Source of the DNA: JAVVTR01 sp036653535
Lineage (GTDB): Bacteria > Bacteroidota > Bacteroidia > Bacteroidales > P3
Length of the DNA: 60,797 bases
Direction of reading: 5' to 3'
NCBI GenBank assembly: GCA_036653535.1
Contig: JAVVTR010000013.1
Span: 1-60,797 of the forward strand
The stretch's first letter is position 1; each line of letters begins with the position of its first letter. Below the pieces are notes generated by a model. That model did no database searches, was not told where the DNA came from, and saw nothing but the letters and a program-made list of their open reading frames with translations. This document shows positions 44,119-52,265 of the stretch, in pieces. The position numbers and the translations under genes were made by a program.

Positions 44119-45459
44119 ATGAAAAACAAACAAAAGAGCGAAGCGGAATTAAGAGCAGAAATACTAACATTGGTTAAGAATTATTATGAAGTTAAATTCT
44201 CCTCTCGGAATGCTTTGCCTTTTGAAAAAGGTAAAGATGCTATACATTATGCTGGTCGTGTTTTTGATGAGAACGAATTACAAAATTTAGTAGATTCTTC
44301 TTTGGATTTTTGGTTAACCGAAGGGCGTTATGCTAAAATGTTTCAGAAAGAATTTTCTCAATATATGGGATTGGAACATGCCATATTAACTAATTCCGGT
44401 TCTTCTGCTAATTTGCTTGCATTAACGGCGCTTACCAGTGTTTTATTGGGGTCTAAACGCTTGAAAAAAGGGGATGAGGTTATTACGGTAGCGGCTGGTT
44501 TTCCAACTACGGTCAATCCTATTATCCAAAATGGTTTGGTGCCTGTTTTTGTGGATGTGGAATTGGGTAGTTATAATGTTGCGGAAGAACAGCTAAAACA
44601 CGCCATTACCGCAAAAACAAAGGCCATTATGTTGGCTCATACTTTGGGCAATCCTTTTGAGTTGGAAAAGATAATGCGTTTGGCAGAAGATTATAATCTT
44701 TATGTAGTGGAAGATTGTTGCGATGCTTTAGGGTCCCGTTATAAAAACCAGTTGGTGGGAAGTTTTGGAAATATATCTACTTTTTCGTTCTACCCGGCTC
44801 ATCATATAACTATGGGAGAAGGCGGAATGGTTTGTACTAAAGATGCTAAGATAGCAAAAATTATACGCTCTTTTCGTGATTGGGGAAGAGATTGTTTTTG
44901 TCAGGGAGGGGAGAATAATCGTTGTGGTGCCCGTTTCTCTAAGCAATATGGGGAACTTCCACTTGGGTACGATCATAAGTACGTCTATTCGCATATAGGA
45001 TATAATTTAAAAGTAACGGATATGCAGGCCTCCATTGGTTTGGCTCAGTTGAAAAAACTTCCAAGTTTTATAGAAAAACGCAAGGAGAATTTTATCAAAT
45101 GGGAAAACGGCTTTAAAGATTTGGAGTCTTATTTTATTTTGCCTAAAGCTACGGTAAATTCCGATCCGGCGTGGTTTGCTTATCCGGTAACGGTTAAAAA
45201 CGAGGCTGGTTTTACTCGTACCGAATTGACCGATTATTTGAGTAAGTATGCTATAGAAACACGTAATCTTTTTGCTGGGAATATGATTAAACAACCCGCC
45301 TATTTGGAAGTAGAAAAGCGTATAGTAGGAAATTTGGAAAATACGGATATTATTATGGATCAAACCTTTTTTTTAGGAACCTATCCGGGGCTTAGTTCTG
45401 AAAAAATAGAGTATGTGTTGGATCGTATAACAACCTTTACTAAACAAAAATCAAAATAA
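44119..45459 (+). CDS. rfbH: CDP-6-deoxy-4-keto-glucose 3-dehydrase (RfbH/DdhC/E1)
   Basis: A 446-residue PMP- and [2Fe-2S]-dependent dehydrase that removes the C3 hydroxyl on the way to CDP-4-keto-3,6-dideoxyglucose. The aminotransferase Lys is replaced by His228 in SFYPAHHITMGEGG, the hallmark of E1. Cys259, Cys261 and Cys269 (DCFCQGGENNRCG) plus Cys201 reproduce the E1 cluster-ligand spacing (193/251/253/261 in Yersinia). The enzyme needs an E3 iron-sulfur flavin reductase, which is not in this window. Stop and start of rfbF overlap by one base. Confidence 0.95.
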   Translation: MKNKQKSEAELRAEILTLVKNYYEVKFSSRNALPFEKGKDAIHYAGRVFDENELQNLVDSSLDFWLTEGRYAKMFQKEFSQYMGLEHAILTNSGSSANLLALTALTSVLLGSKRLKKGDEVITVAAGFPTTVNPIIQNGLVPVFVDVELGSYNVAEEQLKHAITAKTKAIMLAHTLGNPFELEKIMRLAEDYNLYVVEDCCDALGSRYKNQLVGSFGNISTFSFYPAHHITMGEGGMVCTKDAKIAKIIRSFRDWGRDCFCQGGENNRCGARFSKQYGELPLGYDHKYVYSHIGYNLKVTDMQASIGLAQLKKLPSFIEKRKENFIKWENGFKDLESYFILPKATVNSDPAWFAYPVTVKNEAGFTRTELTDYLSKYAIETRNLFAGNMIKQPAYLEVEKRIVGNLENTDIIMDQTFFLGTYPGLSSEKIEYVLDRITTFTKQKSK

Positions 45460-46241
45460 TGAAAGTGGTTATTTTGGCCGGTGGCTTAGGCACTCGCTTA
45501 TCGGAAGAAACAGATGTTCGGCCAAAGCCTATGGTGGAAATTGGCTCCAGGCCAATTTTGTGGCATATTATGAAGATATATTCTTCTTATGGCTTTAATG
45601 AATTTGTGATATGTTGTGGCTATAAAGCCTATATGATTACGCAATACTTTGCGGATTATTTTTTGCATCAGGCCGATTTGACGGTGGATTTAGCAAAAAA
45701 CGAAATGCAAATTCACCATTCTCATGCAGAGCCGTGGAAAATAACCTTAGTAGATACGGGGCTTAATACTATGACTGGAGGTAGAATTAAGCGTATTAAA
45801 GAATATTTGGGAAAGGAACCTTTTATGCTTACCTACGGAGATGGGGTGGCTAATGTAAATATTGCCGAATTATTAGAATTTCATCGTAAGCAAAAAAAAT
45901 TAGCAACAGTAACGGTGGTGCAGCCTTCTGGGCGTTTTGGGGCTATACAATTTAATCAACAAGAAGAGGTGAAGGTTTTTTCTTTTCAGGAGAAGCCAAA
46001 AGGAGATGGTAATTGGATAAATGGAGGGTTCTTTGTTTTAGAACCGGAAGTGATAGATTTAATAGAGGACGATAGCAGTATATGGGAAAGAACCCCTTTA
46101 GAAACCTTAGCAGCTCAGGGCGAATTAGTGGCTTATCGGCATTATGGTTTTTGGCGGCCGATGGATACTCAAAGGGATAAGCGTGATTTGGAGGATCTTT
46201 GGGAAAGTGGTGCTGCTAAATGGAAAACATGGAAAGATTAG
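45459..46241 (+). CDS. rfbF: Glucose-1-phosphate cytidylyltransferase
   Basis: A 260-residue nucleotidyltransferase that makes CDP-glucose from CTP and glucose-1-phosphate. It starts with VVILAGGLGTRLSEETDVRPKPM; LTYGDGVANVN carries the metal-binding Asp, and the end FWRPMDTQRDKRDLEDLW is typical of RfbF. It overlaps rfbH by one base (TAATG). Confidence 0.96.
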   Translation: MKVVILAGGLGTRLSEETDVRPKPMVEIGSRPILWHIMKIYSSYGFNEFVICCGYKAYMITQYFADYFLHQADLTVDLAKNEMQIHHSHAEPWKITLVDTGLNTMTGGRIKRIKEYLGKEPFMLTYGDGVANVNIAELLEFHRKQKKLATVTVVQPSGRFGAIQFNQQEEVKVFSFQEKPKGDGNWINGGFFVLEPEVIDLIEDDSSIWERTPLETLAAQGELVAYRHYGFWRPMDTQRDKRDLEDLWESGAAKWKTWKD

Positions 46242-46253
46242 TTAGGGGCAGAT

Positions 46254-46291
46254 AGCTCTTGGAGTGGGGACCTAAAGTGGCCCTAAGAGCT
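46254..46291 (+). repeat. Imperfect hairpin between rfbF and rfbG
   Basis: AGCTCTTGG (46254-46262) pairs with CCTAAGAGCT (46282-46291) with one bulged base. There is no T run directly after. It may modulate rfbF-rfbG read-through or mRNA stability. Confidence 0.3.
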
Positions 46292-46325
46292 GGTTCCAAA
46301 AAAATAGAGATAAAGAAATAGAGGG

Positions 46326-47411
46326 ATGATATATACCAATTTCTATAAAGGAAAAAAAGTTCTTGTTACTGGAAGTACTGGATTTAAAGGTTCGTGGCTT
46401 TGCATTTGGTTGAAAATGATGGGGGCGGAAGTGTATGGATATGCTTTAAAACCAAAAAGCGAACAAGACAATTTTGTTGTTTGTGGATTAGAGCAACAGA
46501 TACACCAATACTATGGCGATATACGAGATTTTCAAGCTTTGCAAGCTTGCTTCTTGGAGGTTCATCCCGATGTAGCATTCCATTTGGCTGCACAGGCTTT
46601 AGTTTTAGATTCTTATGTAGATCCGCATTACACCTTTGAAACCAACTTAATGGGGACTCTGAATTTTTTGGAAGCGGTGCGTAAAACCTCTTCGGTTCAA
46701 GCAGCTGTGAATATTACTAGTGATAAGTGTTACCAAAATAAGGAGCAAATATATGGCTATAGAGAAATAGATCCCATGGGGGGAAAGGATCCTTACAGTG
46801 CCTCTAAAGGATGTGCCGAATTGATGGCTCAATCGTATATTCACTCTTTCTTTATTTCGCCTAAAGAGGCTTCGCTTGCTTGTGCGCGTGCGGGGAATGT
46901 GATTGGAGGTGGAGATTGGGCTAAGGATAGAATTATTCCCGATTTTTTTAGAGCATATATAGATGGAAAAAAATTGGAGATACGTAATCCGAAAGCGGTT
47001 CGCCCTTGGCAGCATGTATTAGAACCTTTAAATGCATATCTTTTGTTGGGCTTTAAATTATATACCGATGGTAAAGAATATAGTGGTGGATGGAATTTTG
47101 GACCTATGCCAAACGAAGAACATACGGTTGGAGAGTTAGTAGACCAAATGATTTTTCTTTTTGGAAAAGGCTCTTATGTAAGTCCAAAGCATAGTACTGA
47201 GCTTCTCCATGAAGCCCATTTGTTAAAATTAGATATTACTAAAGCCTTGACTGTTTTGCATTGGCATCCGGTATTAAATTTTAAGCAAACCGTGGATTTT
47301 ACCTTGCAAGGATATTTAGAGGATATGAATCCAAAAAATATATATGCGCAAAGAATAGGACAAATTCAACAGTTTATGGCCTATGCAGGAAACGAGTATG
47401 AGGAAGCTTAA
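46326..47411 (+). CDS. rfbG: CDP-glucose 4,6-dehydratase
   Basis: A 361-residue extended SDR turning CDP-glucose into CDP-4-keto-6-deoxyglucose. The NAD-binding turn is GSTGFKGSW (16-24), the catalytic motif YSASK follows DP, and NITSDKCY, ARAGNVIGGGDWAKDRIIPD and RPWQHVLEPL are RfbG-specific. It completes the F-G-H set that provides the substrate for 3,6-dideoxyhexoses. The gap to the next gene (186 bases) holds two imperfect direct repeats. Confidence 0.96.
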   Translation: MIYTNFYKGKKVLVTGSTGFKGSWLCIWLKMMGAEVYGYALKPKSEQDNFVVCGLEQQIHQYYGDIRDFQALQACFLEVHPDVAFHLAAQALVLDSYVDPHYTFETNLMGTLNFLEAVRKTSSVQAAVNITSDKCYQNKEQIYGYREIDPMGGKDPYSASKGCAELMAQSYIHSFFISPKEASLACARAGNVIGGGDWAKDRIIPDFFRAYIDGKKLEIRNPKAVRPWQHVLEPLNAYLLLGFKLYTDGKEYSGGWNFGPMPNEEHTVGELVDQMIFLFGKGSYVSPKHSTELLHEAHLLKLDITKALTVLHWHPVLNFKQTVDFTLQGYLEDMNPKNIYAQRIGQIQQFMAYAGNEYEEA

Positions 47412-47416
47412 AGCTC

Positions 47417-47507
47417 TATATAGATAGCTGTTATTTTCTGTATAGTATTGGGCTTATTCTATTGGTCGAGAAATTTTATATAGAGGGCAATTATTCTCTG
47501 TGTAGTT
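47417..47507 (+). repeat. Two imperfect direct repeats, 60-base period
   Basis: The stretches at 47417-47447 and 47477-47507 both begin TATATAGA and share most later bases (e.g. TTATT, TCTGT, TAG). The offset is exactly 60 bases. They lie in the rfbG-SDR intergenic region. Confidence 0.5.
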
Positions 47508-47597
47508 ACAGATAGGAGTAATGGCAAAGAAGAGCGTTTATATTATTAAACAGCTTTTTTAAATAATAAGAGGATGGTTTTATAGTTGAAGGAATAG

Positions 47598-48497
47598 ATG
47601 ATAATGAAAAAAATTCTTCTTACAGGTGGAAGCGGTTTCGTGGGGAAAAATATCCAAAAATCGTATTTATCTGAAATTTATGAAATTTATGCTCCTTCGA
47701 GTAAGGAATTAGACTTATGGGATACCGAAGCGGTAGATGACTACTTAAAATCTAACGCTTTTGAGGTGGTTATTCATGCAGGGGCTAAGCCCGGACATAG
47801 AAATGCTAAAGATCCTTCTGCTATTTTTTTTACCAATTCTCGTATGTTTTTTAATTTGGTGAGGAATTTAAACAAGGGACGTTTTGGACGTTTACTAAAT
47901 ATAGGATCGGGTGCTATTTATGATATGCGGCATTATGAACCTAAAATGCCGGAGAGTTTTTTCGGGAAATACATACCGGCAGATGAGCACGGGTATAACA
48001 AGTATGTTGCCGGACAATATATAGAACTTTCCTCGGCGGATATAGTGGATTTAAGGGTATTTGGTATTTTTGGACCCTACGAAGATTATGCTATTCGTTT
48101 TATTTCCAATGCAATTTGTAAATCTCTTTTCGATTTACCCATTACCTTGAGGTGTGATCGCAAATTTGATTATCTTTATATCAAAGATTTGATGCCAATT
48201 TTGGAACAGTTTATAGAACAGAAACCCTTGTATAAATCCTATAATTGCACTCCGGATGTTTCTGTTTCTTTATACGATTTGGCTTGCTTGGTTCGAAATA
48301 TATCCGCTAAAAATATAGAGATAAAAATAGGGAATAAAGAGCAGGGTTTGGAGTATAGTGGGGATAATCATCGTTTAAAAAACGAATTTCCATCGTTGGC
48401 TTTTACTCCTATAGAACAAGCGGTAAAAGAGCTCTATAGCTGGTACGAAAAGAACAAAGACCAAGTGAATTTCCAAAGTCTATTAATAGATAAATAA
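47598..48497 (+). CDS. NAD-dependent epimerase/dehydratase (SDR), possible dideoxysugar reductase
   Basis: A 299-residue extended SDR. Gly-rich turn GGSGFVGK (10-17), LDLWD and HAGAKPG fit the GDP-fucose synthase/abequose synthase neighbourhood of the family. The expected YxxxK motif reads HGYNK (His131...Lys135), so the catalytic Tyr is not at its usual place. By context it could reduce the 4-keto or side-chain carbonyl of the CDP-dideoxysugar, as RfbJ or YerF do, but this is inference. ATG at 47598 or 47604 may start it. It is followed by the HAD gene after 10 bases. Confidence 0.8.
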   Translation: MIMKKILLTGGSGFVGKNIQKSYLSEIYEIYAPSSKELDLWDTEAVDDYLKSNAFEVVIHAGAKPGHRNAKDPSAIFFTNSRMFFNLVRNLNKGRFGRLLNIGSGAIYDMRHYEPKMPESFFGKYIPADEHGYNKYVAGQYIELSSADIVDLRVFGIFGPYEDYAIRFISNAICKSLFDLPITLRCDRKFDYLYIKDLMPILEQFIEQKPLYKSYNCTPDVSVSLYDLACLVRNISAKNIEIKIGNKEQGLEYSGDNHRLKNEFPSLAFTPIEQAVKELYSWYEKNKDQVNFQSLLIDK

Positions 48498-48507
48498 GAT
48501 ATATTTC

Positions 48508-49152
48508 GTGAAAATAGAGAATTTAATTTTTGATTTAGACGGTACACTTTTGGATTCTAAGAGGGATATTATTTATTGTATGCAAAAAGCGTATGATTCT
48601 GTAAAATTGGATTTTGATGCAAGTAAATTGCTTATAGGTCCTCCTTTGGAAAAAATTGTTAATATCTTAAGTCCGGATATTAGCCCTATGTTGCATGCAA
48701 AAGTGATAGAGAATTTTAGATTTTTTTATATGCACACGGATTTTCAAAGGACATTTTTGTATGAGGGGGTTAGAGAAACTTTGGAATTTTTGAAAAAGGA
48801 AGGGCTAAGATTATTTATAGCGACCAACAAACCAAAGAAAGCAACTTCCAAGGTGTTACAACATTTTCAGTTGGATTCACTATTTGAATTTGTGGGAACA
48901 CCAGATGGTTTGCAAGAAGGAATTTTATTATCGAAAACGGCAGTAATGGCGCATATCCTTCAAAAATTTCAATTAAATGCTAAGCAAACAATTATGGTTG
49001 GAGATACGCCTCCAGATATATTAGCGGCAAAGGAAAATCAAGTTGCAGGTATTGCCTTTTTGGGAGGATATGGAAAGCAAGAAGACTTAGAGCGCTCTGG
49101 GGCAAGATTTTGCATAAAGTATTTTAAAGAATTATTAGAATTATTATCATAA
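48508..49152 (+). CDS. HAD-superfamily phosphatase (phosphoglycolate phosphatase-like)
   Basis: A 214-residue HAD hydrolase with motif I FDLDGTLLDS (Asp9, Asp11), motif II IATNK, a Lys in LLSKTAV, and motif IV MVGDTPPDILAAK. The helical cap between motifs I and II makes it C1-type. The start is GTG at 48508. Sitting directly before a NeuB-like gene, it may dephosphorylate a sugar-phosphate product of that enzyme, or supply a phosphate-free precursor. Substrate not predictable. Confidence 0.88.
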   Translation: MKIENLIFDLDGTLLDSKRDIIYCMQKAYDSVKLDFDASKLLIGPPLEKIVNILSPDISPMLHAKVIENFRFFYMHTDFQRTFLYEGVRETLEFLKKEGLRLFIATNKPKKATSKVLQHFQLDSLFEFVGTPDGLQEGILLSKTAVMAHILQKFQLNAKQTIMVGDTPPDILAAKENQVAGIAFLGGYGKQEDLERSGARFCIKYFKELLELLS

Positions 49153-49164
49153 AATTTTTTAGTC

Positions 49165-50259
49165 ATGAACAACAAAGATATTTTTGAAGAGCTATTTGTT
49201 TTGGAGTTGGCCAATAACCATTGGGGACGAATAGATAGAGGGGTGAAAATTATAGAAGATTTTTCTAAAATTGTGAGGTTTAATAATGTGCGTGCGGCTA
49301 TTAAATTGCAATTTAGAGATGTGGATAACTTTATTCATAAAGATTTTAAAGAGCGCACCGATATTCGTTATATCAAAAAAACCATAGATACTAAAATGTC
49401 GCGAAGTGACTATGCCTTTTTGGTGGATACGGTAAGGAAAAATGGCTGTATAACTATGTCTACTCCTTTTGACGAGGCTTCGGTAGACCTGTGTGCTGAT
49501 TTAGGCATACAGTTTATTAAAATTGCCAGTTCGGATATTAATGATTGGCCTCTGATTGAAAAAATTGCCAAAACTCGCAAGCCGGTTATCGTTTCTACGG
49601 GGGGCTCTTCCTTAAAAGATTTGGACGATTTGGTTACTTTTTTTGCTAATAGAAATATAGCTTTGGCTATCAATCATTGTGTAGCCATGTATCCATCGGA
49701 AGATTCCGATTTAGAGCTTAATCAAATAGATTTCTTAAAAAATCGTTATCCTAACAATACGATAGGCTTCTCTACTCATGAGTATCACACATGGAACGAA
49801 TCTCTGATGATGGCTTATGCTAAAGGGGCGAGAACCTTTGAAAGGCATATTGATATTAATTCGGATGGAATAAAAGTTTCTCCCTATTGTACCTTGCCAG
49901 AGCAGGCGGATGAATGGTTTAAGGCCTTTGAAAAAGCTAAGGAAATGTGTGGGCATAGTGGAACAACGAAAAGGGTTCCCCCTGAAAAGGAAATTCGTTA
50001 TTTAGATGCTTTGGTTAGAGGTGTTTATGCAAAAAGAGATTTGCCGGAAGGCTATATTATTAAGCATGAAAAAATAGACGAGGATGTGTATTTGGCAGTT
50101 CCTTTGCAAAAAGGTCAGATTTCTTGTCGGGAGTTAATGTCGGGAGAGGTTTTATTAAAGCCTATTGCCAAAGATGCTCCGGTATTAATTGATGATTTGG
50201 ATTCTCCTTATGCTAATAGCGATAGATTAAAGAAATTGATTTACGATAGAGGAATGTAA
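49165..50259 (+). CDS. NeuB-family PEP-condensing enzyme with C-terminal SAF domain
   Basis: A 364-residue member of the N-acetylneuraminate synthase family, which condenses phosphoenolpyruvate with an aldose. The TIM barrel shows LELANNHWG, IKLQF, STPFDEASVDL, QFIKIASSDINDWPLI, KPVIVSTGG and TIGFSTHEY. The SAF (antifreeze-like) domain starts at about 290 with LVRGVYAKRDLPEGYII. It differs from standard NeuB (TPFD and THEY contexts shifted), and no CMP-sugar synthetase or 2-epimerase is nearby, so an ordinary sialic acid is unlikely. The acceptor sugar is unknown. Preceded by the HAD phosphatase (12 bases). Confidence 0.85.
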   Translation: MNNKDIFEELFVLELANNHWGRIDRGVKIIEDFSKIVRFNNVRAAIKLQFRDVDNFIHKDFKERTDIRYIKKTIDTKMSRSDYAFLVDTVRKNGCITMSTPFDEASVDLCADLGIQFIKIASSDINDWPLIEKIAKTRKPVIVSTGGSSLKDLDDLVTFFANRNIALAINHCVAMYPSEDSDLELNQIDFLKNRYPNNTIGFSTHEYHTWNESLMMAYAKGARTFERHIDINSDGIKVSPYCTLPEQADEWFKAFEKAKEMCGHSGTTKRVPPEKEIRYLDALVRGVYAKRDLPEGYIIKHEKIDEDVYLAVPLQKGQISCRELMSGEVLLKPIAKDAPVLIDDLDSPYANSDRLKKLIYDRGM

Positions 50260-50355
50260 GGAAGAAGATACAAAACCGGCGGTTTTTATGATATTCTCTA
50301 AGCAATTTTTTCCTTTACAGATAGCTTAATGAAATAGTTTTAATATTCAAAACTT

Positions 50356-52194
50356 ATGCAAGTTAAAGTAAGTGATTTTATTTTCGATCATCTTCATAAA
50401 TGCTATGATGTAGATAAAATTTTTATGATTTCCGGAGGCGGTGCTATGCACTTAAACGATTCTGTTGGAAAAAATAAAAACATTCAATATTTATGTAATC
50501 ACCATGAGCAGGCTTCTTCTATTGGTGCGGAGGCCTTTGCGCGCATTTCGGGAAAAACGGCAGTAGTGGTAGTTACTACAGGTCCAGGGGGAAGCAATAC
50601 ACTTACGGGTTTGATTGGCCAGTGGTTGGATTCGGTTCCAGTTATTTATATATCTGGGCAAGTTAAATACGAAACGTGTATATCCTCTTGTTCTTCTTTA
50701 GCTTTACGGCAATTGGGGGATCAAGAAATTAATATAGTGGATATAGTAAAGCCGGTAACCAAATATGCGGTTATGGTGGTGGATCCTAACATGGTGAAAT
50801 ACGAGTTGGATAAGGCTATGGATATGGCCAATAGTGGGCGAAAGGGGCCGGTGTGGCTGGATATACCTTTAAATGTACAGGGAAGTATTATTGAAACCGA
50901 TCGTTTAAAAGAGTATAAAAGGGAAGAAATAACCTTATTCGATAAGAAAAAAGTACAACTACAGATTCAAGAATTAGTAAGTTATTTAAAAAAAGCACAA
51001 CGGCCTGTTATCCTTGCTGGTAATGGTATTCGTAGCGCAAAGGCTTGTTCTGCTTTTGAAGAGTTATTGTCTATTCTTTCCGTGCCAGTGGTGAGTTCTT
51101 TTTTGGCTTGTGATCTTTTGTCTACAAATCATCCTTTGTATGCGGGTCGTGTAGGAACTATCGGCAATAGACCTGGTAATTTTGCGGTTCAAAATTCCGA
51201 TTTATTGTTGTGTATAGGAACAAGAAATAATATACGTCAAATTAGTTATAATTATAAGGCCTTTGCGAGAGAAGCTAGAAAAGTAGTAGTAGATATAGAC
51301 GAAAAAGAATTAAAAAAGCCTACTTTAAAAATAGAACTTCCTATTTGTTCGGATGCTTTATATTTTATAGAAGAGCTTATGGGGCAGTTGAAAAAAGAGC
51401 AGATGCCTTCTTTTCAAAAATGGGTGAATTGGAATAGAGAACGTTTAGAAAAATATTCGGCTTATATGCCGGAGTATGCTTTGGAAACTGGGAAAGGGGT
51501 GCATCCTTATCATTTAGTGAAAGAATTATCGGCTTTGGCTACAGAAAAGGATATTATTGTTACTGGCAATGCTACCCCAAGTATTGTTTATTTCCAGTTA
51601 GCAGAAGTGAAAAAAGGGCAAAGAATTCTTTGGAATTCCGGTTGTGCTTCTATGGGTTATGACTTGCCGGCTGCTTTAGGTGCTGCTTTTGCAGTAAAAG
51701 ATTATTCCGATTCGTTTGGGCGAAATATTATCTGTTTGGCTGGAGATGGAAGTTTGCAAATGAATATACAAGAGTTGCAAACGCTTAAAACACACGGCTA
51801 TCCTGTTAAACTTTTTATTTTTGATAATAAGGGATATATTTCTATTATTCAAACACAAACTAATTTTTTTGACGGGCGCTTAACGGCTTGCAATGAAAAT
51901 AGTGGGGTGGGCTTCCCTGATTTTGCTAAAGTGGCAGAGGCTTATGGTTTGGACACGGTGGTTATAGAAAATCATATCCATTTGAAAGAACAGTTGCGAA
52001 AGGTTTTAGAAAGGAAAGGACCCGTAGTTTGTCATGTGAAACTACAGTCGGATTATAAATTTTTACCTAAAACGGCTTCGGTACAAAAAGCGGATGGAAG
52101 TATGTTCTCCAGGCCATTAGAAGATATGTTTCCTTTCTTGAATAGGGAGGAGTTCGAAAAAAATATGATTATTAAACCTTTGAAAGAAGATTAA
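50356..52194 (+). CDS. Thiamine-diphosphate enzyme of acetolactate synthase type (YerE-like candidate)
   Basis: A 612-residue TPP enzyme with the three ALS domains: PYR domain with the cofactor-activating Glu51 (CNHHEQASSIGAEAFAR), central domain (about 205-340) and PP domain with GDG (463-465) and DN (490-491), the metal/TPP motif. The C-terminus LEDMFPFLNREEF is shared with TPP proteins of O-antigen loci. With RfbF, G and H in the same cluster, the best parallel is YerE, which adds a two-carbon unit from pyruvate to C4 of CDP-4-keto-3,6-dideoxyglucose. Real acetolactate synthase is less likely because no ilvN or ilvC is near. Confidence 0.85.
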   Translation: MQVKVSDFIFDHLHKCYDVDKIFMISGGGAMHLNDSVGKNKNIQYLCNHHEQASSIGAEAFARISGKTAVVVVTTGPGGSNTLTGLIGQWLDSVPVIYISGQVKYETCISSCSSLALRQLGDQEINIVDIVKPVTKYAVMVVDPNMVKYELDKAMDMANSGRKGPVWLDIPLNVQGSIIETDRLKEYKREEITLFDKKKVQLQIQELVSYLKKAQRPVILAGNGIRSAKACSAFEELLSILSVPVVSSFLACDLLSTNHPLYAGRVGTIGNRPGNFAVQNSDLLLCIGTRNNIRQISYNYKAFAREARKVVVDIDEKELKKPTLKIELPICSDALYFIEELMGQLKKEQMPSFQKWVNWNRERLEKYSAYMPEYALETGKGVHPYHLVKELSALATEKDIIVTGNATPSIVYFQLAEVKKGQRILWNSGCASMGYDLPAALGAAFAVKDYSDSFGRNIICLAGDGSLQMNIQELQTLKTHGYPVKLFIFDNKGYISIIQTQTNFFDGRLTACNENSGVGFPDFAKVAEAYGLDTVVIENHIHLKEQLRKVLERKGPVVCHVKLQSDYKFLPKTASVQKADGSMFSRPLEDMFPFLNREEFEKNMIIKPLKED

Positions 52195-52225
52195 ACGAAT
52201 TTATCGCATTAAACGAATTTATCGC
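52191..52225 (+). repeat. 17-base tandem direct repeat over the TPP enzyme stop codon
   Basis: TTAAACGAATTTATCGC occurs at 52191-52207 and again at 52209-52225, with one base between. The first copy includes the TAA stop. Confidence 0.9.
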
Positions 52226-52265
52226 TTATGATTTTGCAAGGGTTTTGGATTCAAAATAAAATACA

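Noticed and set aside
50356..52194. TPP enzyme as ordinary acetolactate synthase (IlvB)
   Set aside because: No ilvN, ilvC or ilvD is near, and the C-terminal ending and sugar-locus context fit the O-antigen-type TPP proteins better.
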